Made by a program: the position numbers and the translations under genes. From Hyphomicrobiales bacterium (lineage in GTDB: Bacteria > Pseudomonadota > Alphaproteobacteria > Rhodospirillales > JACKKN01), in contig JACKKN010000018.1 of NCBI GenBank assembly GCA_024236415.1, positions 1-64,000 on the forward strand: a DNA stretch of 64,000 nt. The letters run 5' to 3'. The first letter of the stretch is position 1; the number at the start of each line of letters is the position of its first letter. Under the pieces are notes generated by a model. The model was not told the DNA's origin. It ran no database searches and saw nothing but the letters and a program-made list of their open reading frames with translations. This document shows, piece after piece, positions 25,812 through 35,361 of the stretch.

Positions 25812-26201
25812 TCAGGCGCTGACCTTCCCCTTCTCGCGCAACAGGTCGCGCGACTGGGCCTCCAGGGCATCCAGCTCGTCAAGGATGCTGACGATATCCT
25901 CTTTTTGTTGCAGCAGGACCGCGCGGCGTTCGCGGATCTTGCTGATGAACAGTTTCAGCTGCGCCACCTCGGTCGGGTCCTCGTCGTAGAGGTCGATCAT
26001 CTGGTGGATCTCGTCCAGCGAGAAGCCCAGCCGCTTGCCGCGCATGATCAGGCGCAGCCGCACGCGGTCGCGATGGGTGTAGACGCGGCGCTGCCCCTCG
26101 CGCCGGGGCCGCAACAGGTCCTTGTCCTCGTAAAAGCGGATGGTGCGGGTGGTGACGTCGAACTCCCGCGCCAGCTCGGCGATACCGTAGGTGGGTTCCA
26201 T
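25812..26201 (-). CDS. liuR: MerR family regulator, LiuR type
   Basis: 129 residues. YGIAELAREFDVTTRTIRFYEDKDLL (residues 5-30) is the MerR helix-turn-helix and wing, followed by RRVYTHRDRVRLRLI, and residues 80-125 form the dimer coiled coil with no metal-binding cysteines. Size, sequence and a neighbouring acetoacetyl-CoA synthetase fit LiuR, the regulator of branched-chain amino acid catabolism. Its promoter carries a LiuR palindrome 20 bp before the start, so it likely represses itself. The effector is unknown here; a CoA intermediate is plausible. Confidence 0.85.
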   Translation of the reverse strand: MEPTYGIAELAREFDVTTRTIRFYEDKDLLRPRREGQRRVYTHRDRVRLRLIMRGKRLGFSLDEIHQMIDLYDEDPTEVAQLKLFISKIRERRAVLLQQKEDIVSILDELDALEAQSRDLLREKGKVSA

Positions 26202-26220
26202 GGACGAAGCGTATGTATCG

Positions 26221-26236
26221 TTTACGTTAACGTCAA
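26221..26236 (-). promoter_or_regulatory. LiuR operator and promoter of liuR-acetoacetyl-CoA synthetase unit
   Basis: TTTACGTTAACGTCAA matches the LiuR box at 15 of 16 positions, with a perfect central ACGTTAACGT (26224-26233). Reverse-read TTGACG (26231-26236) forms a -35 in the same place as at the liu operon; a -10 like TACGCT or TACATA is less clear. It lies 20 bp before the liuR ATG. Confidence 0.8.
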
Positions 26237-26246
26237 GCCGGTGCGG

Positions 26247-27668
26247 CTAGATCAGCATCCAGGCCGCCAGGCCGAGGAAGGCGAAAAAGCCGACCACGTC
26301 GGTGACGGTGGTCAGGAACACGCCCGAGGCCACCGCCGGATCGATCTTGAGCTTGTCCAGCACCACGGGGATGGCGCTGCCGGCCAGGCCGGCCACCACC
26401 AGGTTGACGACCATGGCCAGGGCGATGACCACGCCGATGCCGGCGCTCTGGAACCACAGCCAGGCGACCACGCCGGCGATCACGGCGAACAGGGCGCCGT
26501 TGGCCGTGCCGACCAGGATCTCCTTGCCGATCACGCGCATGGCGTTGGTCGAGGTCAGCTCCTTGGTGGCCAGGGCGCGCACGGCGACGGTCAGGGTCTG
26601 CGTGCCCGCGTTGCCGCCCATGGAGGCGACGATGGGCATCAGCACGGCCAGGGCCACCATCTGCTGGATCGTGCCCTCGAACAGGCCGATCACCAGCGAC
26701 GCGGCGATGGCCGTGCCCAGGTTGATGAGCAGCCACGAGAACCGGGCCTTGGTGGTCTTGAGGAAGCCGCTGTACAGGTCGGCCTCGGCCAGGCCGCCCA
26801 TGCGCATGATGTCCTCTTCGTGCTCCTCCTCGATCACGTCGACCACGTCGTCGATGTGGATCACGCCCACCAGGCGGCCGCCCTGGTCGATCACCGAGGC
26901 CGACACCAGGTCGCGCTGGCGGAAGATGAAGGCCACCTCCTCGCGGTCCGTGGACACCAGGATGCGCTTCAGGTTGGTGTCCATGATGTCGGTCACCCTG
27001 ACCGGCCGCTTGCTGCGCAGCAGCCGGCTGAGCGACACCGCCCCCAGGGGCCGGAACTGCGGGTCGACCACGTAGATGTCGTAGAACTGGTCCGGCAGGT
27101 ACGAGACGTCCCGTTCGGCGTTCTGGCGCAGGAAATCGATGGTCTCGCCCACGGTGTAGTAGGTCGGCACCGTGACCACCTCGCGCTGCATCAGGCGGCC
27201 GGCGGTGTTCTCGGGGTAGGCCAGGCCCTGTTCGATGGCGATTCGGTCGGCGTCGGGGATCGCCTCGAGGATCTCGCGCTTGTCCGCCTCGTCCAGGTCC
27301 TCCAGCACGGTGATGGCGTCGTCGGAATCCATCTCGACGACGGCGGCGGCGATCTGCTCCACCTCCAGGTGGTCGACCACGTCGGCCAGGACTTCCTCGT
27401 CCAGCTCGGGCAGGACGTCGGCGTCCAGGTCCTCGCCCAGGACGTCCAGGAAGGCGCGCCGGTCATCGGTGGCCAGGTGTTCCAGCAGGTCGGCCACGTC
27501 GGCGGCGTTCAGCGGCTCGACCAGGGCGCGCACGGTGTCGGCGGCGCCCTCCTGCAGGGCGTCGCGCAGGCGCTCCTCCAGGTGGTCGCTCAGGTCGGTC
27601 GGGTGCCCGGACGGGTCACCGGCGCCGGCGTCGGCATCGGTTGGAGTCTTGGTTTCCTGGTCGACCAT
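26247..27668 (-). CDS. mgtE: Magnesium transporter MgtE
   Basis: 473 residues in the standard MgtE order. A N-terminal superhelical domain (about 40-165, repeats like LLEHLATDDRRAFLDVLGED) is followed by two CBS domains (165-290) with ADIMD-like motif KRILVSTDREEVA, then five membrane helices. The pore motif MGGNAGTQTL and the ion-binding TVTDVVGFFAF Asp in the last helix are present. Mg2+ binding to the acidic cytosolic domain closes the channel. It is a single gene with no riboswitch-like leader seen. A terminator and a tRNA gene lie upstream. Confidence 0.93.
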   Translation of the reverse strand: MVDQETKTPTDADAGAGDPSGHPTDLSDHLEERLRDALQEGAADTVRALVEPLNAADVADLLEHLATDDRRAFLDVLGEDLDADVLPELDEEVLADVVDHLEVEQIAAAVVEMDSDDAITVLEDLDEADKREILEAIPDADRIAIEQGLAYPENTAGRLMQREVVTVPTYYTVGETIDFLRQNAERDVSYLPDQFYDIYVVDPQFRPLGAVSLSRLLRSKRPVRVTDIMDTNLKRILVSTDREEVAFIFRQRDLVSASVIDQGGRLVGVIHIDDVVDVIEEEHEEDIMRMGGLAEADLYSGFLKTTKARFSWLLINLGTAIAASLVIGLFEGTIQQMVALAVLMPIVASMGGNAGTQTLTVAVRALATKELTSTNAMRVIGKEILVGTANGALFAVIAGVVAWLWFQSAGIGVVIALAMVVNLVVAGLAGSAIPVVLDKLKIDPAVASGVFLTTVTDVVGFFAFLGLAAWMLI

Positions 27669-27739
27669 CCCCCTGCCTCCTCGCCGGCCTGCGCGCCGCC
27701 GGACGGCGGCGGCGGAAGGACGATCGCCCTTCCCTGCGG

Positions 27740-27770
27740 AAAAAAAAGCCCGTCGCGGCGGACGACGGGC
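27740..27770 (-). terminator. Rho-independent terminator of tRNA-Leu
   Basis: Perfect 8-bp stem GCCCGTCG (27748-27755) with CGACGGGC (27763-27770) and a 7-base loop. On the minus strand it is followed directly by eight T (complement of 27740-27747). It lies 11 bases past the tRNA CCA end. Confidence 0.93.
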
Positions 27771-27780
27771 CTGTGATCGA

Positions 27781-27867
27781 TGGTGCGGTCGAGAAGACTC
27801 GAACTTCCACCCTGTTTCCAGGACAGCGACCTCAACGCTGCGCGTCTACCAATTCCGCCACGACCGC
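27781..27867 (-). tRNA. tRNA-Leu (anticodon GAG)
   Basis: 87 nt including an encoded CCA end. The acceptor GCGGTCG at the 5' end (27867) pairs with CGACCGC before ACCA. D-arm GGCGGAATTGGTAGAC, anticodon stem CAGCG/CGCTG around loop TTGAGGT (anticodon GAG), a long class II variable arm CCTGGAAACAGG, and T-arm GGAAG-TTCGAGT-CTTCT complete the cloverleaf. It reads CUC and CUU codons. A single-gene unit with its own terminator. Confidence 0.96.
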
Positions 27868-27918
27868 TTTACCTTATTGGCCGCCGCTGGGGCCGGCCGA
27901 AGAAATCTCGCGTGCCCG

Positions 27919-27947
27919 GAGATAGCAAATAGTCCCCCTGCGATCAA
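27919..27947 (-). promoter_or_regulatory. Candidate tRNA-Leu promoter
   Basis: TTGATC (27942-27947) and TATCTC (27919-27924) with a 17-bp spacer on the minus strand, giving a start site near 27912, about 45 bases before the mature tRNA. Match to consensus is only partial. Confidence 0.35.
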
Positions 27948-27986
27948 GCTTGCACAAGTGGTTTGTTGCCGTGGTAGAAATAAGGG

Positions 27987-28679
27987 ATGGACATACACGC
28001 GCCCCTCTCCCAGGTTGTCGAATGGCGCCATGACAGGGCCCCCGTGCCCTATCCCGCGGCGGTGGAGTCCATGGAAACGCGCATCGCCGACATCCACGCC
28101 GGCCGCGCGGCGCAGATGGTCTGGCTGCTGGAGCATCCGCCGCTGTACACCGCCGGCACCAGCGCCGACCCGGCCGAGCTGCTGGACGGCGGCCGCTTCC
28201 CCGTCTACCCCACGGGGCGCGGCGGGCGGTATACCTACCACGGGCCCGGGCAGCGGGTGGTCTATGTGATGCTCGACCTGCGCCGGGGCCCGCGCGACGT
28301 GCGCCGGTTCGTGCACGGGCTGGAGGAATGGATGATCCTGACCCTGGCCGAGATGGGCGTGACCGGCGAGCGGCGCACTGGCCGGATCGGCATCTGGGTG
28401 GCCGGGCCCGGCGGCGCCGAGGCCAAGGTCGGCGCCATCGGCGTGCGCATCCGCAAGTGGATCACCTTCCACGGCATGGCCCTGAACGTGGACCCGGACC
28501 TGTCCCATTTCGCCGGCATCGTCCCCTGCGGCATCGCCGAGCATGGCGTGACGTCGCTGCGCGACCTGGGTGTGCCGGCCACCATGGACCAGGTGGACGC
28601 CGCCCTGCACGCCACCTTCGACCGCGCCCTGGGGGAAGTGGCCGGCACCATGGCCCCGGCCGGGGACGGCGCGCCATGA
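27987..28679 (+). CDS. lipB: Octanoyltransferase (lipoate-protein ligase B)
   Basis: 230 residues. It moves the octanoyl group from acyl carrier protein to lipoyl domains, before LipA inserts sulfur. The signature GRGGRYTYHGPGQ (residues 77-89), catalytic Lys147 in AKVGAIGVRIRKW and Cys181 in IVPCGIAEHG are present. ATG 27987 is preceded by AAGGG with almost no spacing, so initiation may be leaderless or the transcript very short upstream. Its end overlaps the diguanylate cyclase start by ATGA at 28676-28679. Confidence 0.94.
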   Translation: MDIHAPLSQVVEWRHDRAPVPYPAAVESMETRIADIHAGRAAQMVWLLEHPPLYTAGTSADPAELLDGGRFPVYPTGRGGRYTYHGPGQRVVYVMLDLRRGPRDVRRFVHGLEEWMILTLAEMGVTGERRTGRIGIWVAGPGGAEAKVGAIGVRIRKWITFHGMALNVDPDLSHFAGIVPCGIAEHGVTSLRDLGVPATMDQVDAALHATFDRALGEVAGTMAPAGDGAP

Positions 28680-29572
28680 CCGGCGACGATCCCCGGGCCG
28701 CGGCGGCCGAGGTCAGCCGCGAATCCCTGCTGGACATCCTCGACCGCACGGTGGCCGACCACCTGGACTGGCTGCAGTCGTGGCACGCCCATGTGCTGAT
28801 CGCGCCGGGGGCGGACCGCGCCCAGTTGGACCCGCACCGCCTGTGCCTGTTCGGCGCCTGGTACCTGCGCAACCGGCACGCCGAACTGGTCGACCAGCCC
28901 ATGGTGGCGCGCCTGGCGGCCCTGCACGACGAGATGCACGAACGGGCCCAGGCCCTGGCGGTGCGGATCGGCGCCGGGGCCGCCCCCGCGCGCGACGATT
29001 ACGACGGCTTTGCCGAGACCTTCAACACCTTCATCACCCTCGCCCGCCGCCTGGAGAAGGCGTTCGCCGCCGCCTCCTCGGAACTGGACACCCTGACCGG
29101 CGTGCACAACCGCCAGGCCATGACCCGCGAGCTGGACCGGGAATTCGACCGCTTCCGCCGCACCGGGCGGCCGTTCTGCGTGGTCCTCGCCGACCTGGAC
29201 CATTTCAAGGCCATCAACGATTCCCACGGGCACGCCGCCGGCGACATCGTGCTGCGCACCACGGCGGCGCGCCTGCTGGCCAGCCTGCGCCGTTACGACG
29301 GGGTGTTCCGTTACGGCGGCGAGGAGTTCCTGCTGTTCCTGAGCGACATCGGCGCCGACGCCGCCGCCGGAATCATCGAGCGCCTGCGCGAATCCCTGGC
29401 CGCCGACACGGTCGACCTGGACGGCGAACGCCGGGTGACGATCACCGCCTCCTTCGGCCTGGCCGAGACGGTGTCCGGCGACCGCGCCGTCACCGACACC
29501 ATCAAGCGCGCCGACGGGGCGCTGTACCGGGCCAAGGAAGGCGGCCGCAACCAGCTGGTGATCGCCGACTGA
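28676..29572 (+). CDS. Diguanylate cyclase with N-terminal CZB zinc-sensing domain (DgcZ-like)
   Basis: 298 residues. The N-terminal domain has the chemoreceptor zinc-binding pattern DHLDWL, LDPHRLCLFGAWY and LHDEMHE. Ligands are likely His29, Cys57, His84 and His88, with the same Cys-His-His spacing (27 and 4) as Escherichia coli DgcZ. A linker (110-135) leads into a GGDEF domain with LADLDHFKAIND and active site RYGGEEF (214-218). The inhibitory site RRYD (205-208) lies 5 residues before it. It should make cyclic di-GMP unless zinc is bound. ATG 28676 overlaps lipB. Confidence 0.85.
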   Translation: MTGDDPRAAAAEVSRESLLDILDRTVADHLDWLQSWHAHVLIAPGADRAQLDPHRLCLFGAWYLRNRHAELVDQPMVARLAALHDEMHERAQALAVRIGAGAAPARDDYDGFAETFNTFITLARRLEKAFAAASSELDTLTGVHNRQAMTRELDREFDRFRRTGRPFCVVLADLDHFKAINDSHGHAAGDIVLRTTAARLLASLRRYDGVFRYGGEEFLLFLSDIGADAAAGIIERLRESLAADTVDLDGERRVTITASFGLAETVSGDRAVTDTIKRADGALYRAKEGGRNQLVIAD

Positions 29573-29575
29573 GGA

Positions 29576-29875
29576 TCAGCCGCCGCGGATCTGGCGGAAC
29601 CCCCGCTGTGCCGGCGCCGGCGCCGGCGCCACGTTCAGGGAATCGACGCGGGCGAAGCGCGGACCCTGGCGGCACAGGGCGACCATGCGGTCCACCGCCC
29701 TGGCATCGCCGGAAAAGACCGCCTCGACGGTACCGTCGAAATTGTTCCGCACCCAGCCGTCCAGGCCCAGGGCCGTGGCCTCCTGCACCGTCCAGCCGCG
29801 GAACCAAACCCCCTGGACGCGGCCGTCCAGGCGCACACGCACGGATTTGACGGGGGTCGGGCCGGCGCCGGTCAA
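29576..29875 (-). CDS. Acylphosphatase
   Basis: 99 residues, one acylphosphatase domain. VRLDGRVQGVWFRGWT carries the catalytic Arg and GLDGWVRNNFDGTVEAVF the catalytic Asn. It hydrolyses acyl phosphates such as acetyl phosphate or carbamoyl phosphate. No ATG fits; TTG 29875 lies 15 bases after the stop of the upstream gene with GGGAA at good spacing, so I chose it, but GTG 29842 is possible. It is the last gene of the pcc operon and its end faces the diguanylate cyclase. Confidence 0.82.
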   Translation of the reverse strand: MTGAGPTPVKSVRVRLDGRVQGVWFRGWTVQEATALGLDGWVRNNFDGTVEAVFSGDARAVDRMVALCRQGPRFARVDSLNVAPAPAPAQRGFRQIRGG

Positions 29876-29889
29876 CGGGCCCGGTTCCC

Positions 29890-30189
29890 TTACAGGGGCG
29901 GCAGTTGGTGGAACCCGCTCCACAGGGGTTCGTCGCCGCGGGGGTCGCGGCTTTCCACCGTCCCGTCGGCGGCGCCCACCACCTGTTCGCAAAGAAAGAA
30001 CAGGGCGTCGACGGCGAACTCGGCCCCGGCCAGGAACACGTCCACGCCGGCGCCGCGGCCGCGAACCCAGCCGTCCAGGGACCGCGTCTCGGCCTCGGGC
30101 GCGATCCAGGCACAGAACCGCTCGGCGTCGATCTCGCCCCCCAGCACGAGGAAGCGGACGACCTTCTCGTGGTTCACCGATGGCGGCAT
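29890..30189 (-). CDS. Acylphosphatase-fold protein without catalytic residues
   Basis: 99 residues. It aligns throughout with the acylphosphatase encoded next to it: VVRFLVLGGEIDAERFCAW against the VQGVWFRGW loop, LDGWVRGRGAGVDVFL against LDGWVRNNFDGTVEAVF, and FLCEQVVG against LCRQGPR. The catalytic Arg is Cys and the catalytic Asn is Gly, so hydrolysis is not expected. It lies 5 bp after pccA. It looks like a tandem duplicate that has taken another, perhaps binding, role. The homology is my reading of the two sequences. Confidence 0.65.
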   Translation of the reverse strand: MPPSVNHEKVVRFLVLGGEIDAERFCAWIAPEAETRSLDGWVRGRGAGVDVFLAGAEFAVDALFFLCEQVVGAADGTVESRDPRGDEPLWSGFHQLPPL

Positions 30190-30193
30190 GGCG

Positions 30194-32179
<1,986 letters not shown>

Positions 32180-32219
32180 CGAACCTTACGGCCTTTCCAG
32201 ACTCGGACGCGTTGATCTC

Positions 32220-32453
32220 CTAGAGGGTGCCGGCGGCGGGTCCCGTCCGCCGCTGGCGAGCGGCGCGCAGGGCCAGGGCCAACCCCCATCCCAGGGCCGG
32301 CCAGACGGCCCAGTAGCTGGCGGGGGACGTGATCAGGTTGACCACGTGCAGGAAGGCGTTCACCAGCCAGTAGACCGCCAGGTCGCGCATCAGGTCGCCC
32401 TCGCGATCCCGAACCGCCCGCCGAGTCGCCCGTACGAATGTCCGGCAAAACAT
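32220..32453 (-). CDS. Small 2TM-domain membrane protein
   Basis: 77 residues. Two hydrophobic stretches (LAVYWLVNAFLHVVNLIT and YWAVWPALGWGLALAL) with a short link and basic ends match the 2TM domain family, whose role is unknown. ATG 32453 has GGGGG upstream; a TTG at 32474 would add 7 residues. It sits between pccB and pccA, 25 bp after the former, so it is expressed with them. A role in membrane placement of the carboxylase is only a guess. Confidence 0.72.
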   Translation of the reverse strand: MFCRTFVRATRRAVRDREGDLMRDLAVYWLVNAFLHVVNLITSPASYWAVWPALGWGLALALRAARQRRTGPAAGTL

Positions 32454-32478
32454 GGCATTTCCCCCCGCAGTCAAGCAG

Positions 32479-34011
<1,533 letters not shown>

Positions 34012-34212
34012 GGGGAAACACCAAGGTTGAGTCGGATGGGATTTGTCGAGAAATGTGCCAAAAAAGATACCGCGACTTGTAATGTTGCACCAGCGAAAAG
34101 ACGGGATTTCTCGCCCGCCGGGCCAGGAATCAGCGGTACCGGACGGGTCCCGGCCGTGGTAGGTTTTTCCCAGGGACCTGGATCGCGTTTCCGGAGCGGG
34201 AGGACAGGGGCC

Positions 34213-34641
34213 ATGGGCCGACTCCTGATGGCGATACTGGCGGGGATTTTGCTGGCGCCACGGCCGGCCGCCGCCGCCGAAGTGGCGATCATGGGCATGA
34301 CCGACCCCTGGTCCACGGTGGTCGAGGTGTTCGACGTGCGCACGGCGCCGGCCCTCGGCGCCATCTTCGGCGGATTCACGGCGCCGCCCTACCATCCGGG
34401 GCGCATCTACCGCAGCCTGACCCTGCCCGGCAATGTGGTATCGCTTCGCCTGCGGCTGCGCCTGCGCTGGGAGCTGCGGCCCCAGGAATACTGGATCGAG
34501 TGCAGCCCCAGCCCCCTGGACCAGTCCGTGGTCATGGTGTTCGCCGGCGAGATGCCCGACTTCGCCATCATGCCCTTCACCGCCATGGGCCGGTTCGTGG
34601 GCCAGATGGGCAAGTGCCGGGCGCACCGGCTGAACCGCTGA
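34213..34641 (+). CDS. Predicted secreted protein, function unknown
   Basis: 142 residues, starting at ATG 34213 after GGGAGGAC. MGRLLMAILAGILLAPRPAAAAE is a clear Sec signal peptide with an AAA-A cleavage site near residue 22. The mature part is about 120 residues with two cysteines (in IECSPSP and GKCRAH) that could form a disulfide, and a beta-rich middle (VVSLRLRLRLRW). I do not recognise the family. It stands alone, tail to tail with ATP12 with no gap. Confidence 0.7.
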   Translation: MGRLLMAILAGILLAPRPAAAAEVAIMGMTDPWSTVVEVFDVRTAPALGAIFGGFTAPPYHPGRIYRSLTLPGNVVSLRLRLRLRWELRPQEYWIECSPSPLDQSVVMVFAGEMPDFAIMPFTAMGRFVGQMGKCRAHRLNR

Positions 34642-35358
34642 TCAGGCGACGAGTTCCAGGAACCGGACCGCCGCCTCCAGGTCGGATTTCAACAGGGCGC
34701 GGCGGGCCATGGCCTCGGCGTCCTCGCCCCAGCGGTCGATCTGGTGCGATTCGTCCAGTTGCGAGACCTCGAACGCCGCCGCCCCGTCCAGCCGGCCGGC
34801 CAGGACCGCCAGGCCGACCACCGCCGAGCCACTGGCCTGCACCACCGCGGCCAGGGCGGTCAGCGCCATGTCGTCCAGGGCCGCGACCGCCGCCGCCAGG
34901 CGCGCCGCCGCCGCGTCGGGCTGGGCCACCGGGGTCACGCCCTCGGTCACCGCCAGGTCGACGCCGTGGCGGTCGCGGGCCCAGTCCAGCAGGGGTTGCC
35001 AGGCACGGGCCTGGCGCGCCACCAGTTCCGCCGGCCCCTCGGCGCGGTAGCACAGCAGGTCGGTCTCGCCGTACTTCACGACCAGGGCCGCCACCGCGTC
35101 GCGGTCGGGCACGACCCGGTCCAGGGCCGTGTAGGCGAGCTGGGTCATGGGCATGGAGGCGGGCAGAATGTCGTCGCCCTGGGCCGCCCATTCGGCGGCG
35201 ATGGCCTGGGCCAGAGCGACGGTGGGCACGGCGAAGGGCCGGCCGGCCGGCGTGCGCAGGGGCCGGCCATCCAGTTCCACGCGGAAACCGCCGTCCGCGG
35301 CGGCCACGGCCGCCGCCTCGCGGTAGAAGCGCCTGCGCGCCGCCTGGGCCAACGGCAC
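34642..35358 (-). CDS. ATP12 family F1-ATPase assembly chaperone
   Basis: 238 residues. It matches the ATP12 family known from mitochondria and alphaproteobacteria, a chaperone that assists assembly of the F1-ATPase alpha subunit. Recognisable parts are RRFYREAAAV, FRVELDGRPLRTPAGRPFAVP, AAEWAAQGDDILPASMPMTQLAYTALDR in part, and the C-terminal LDESHQIDRWGEDAEA. GTG 35358 is the only likely start, 3 bp after the AsmA stop, so it belongs to the same unit. Confidence 0.9.
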   Translation of the reverse strand: MPLAQAARRRFYREAAAVAAADGGFRVELDGRPLRTPAGRPFAVPTVALAQAIAAEWAAQGDDILPASMPMTQLAYTALDRVVPDRDAVAALVVKYGETDLLCYRAEGPAELVARQARAWQPLLDWARDRHGVDLAVTEGVTPVAQPDAAAARLAAAVAALDDMALTALAAVVQASGSAVVGLAVLAGRLDGAAAFEVSQLDESHQIDRWGEDAEAMARRALLKSDLEAAVRFLELVA

Positions 35359-35361
35359 CCC

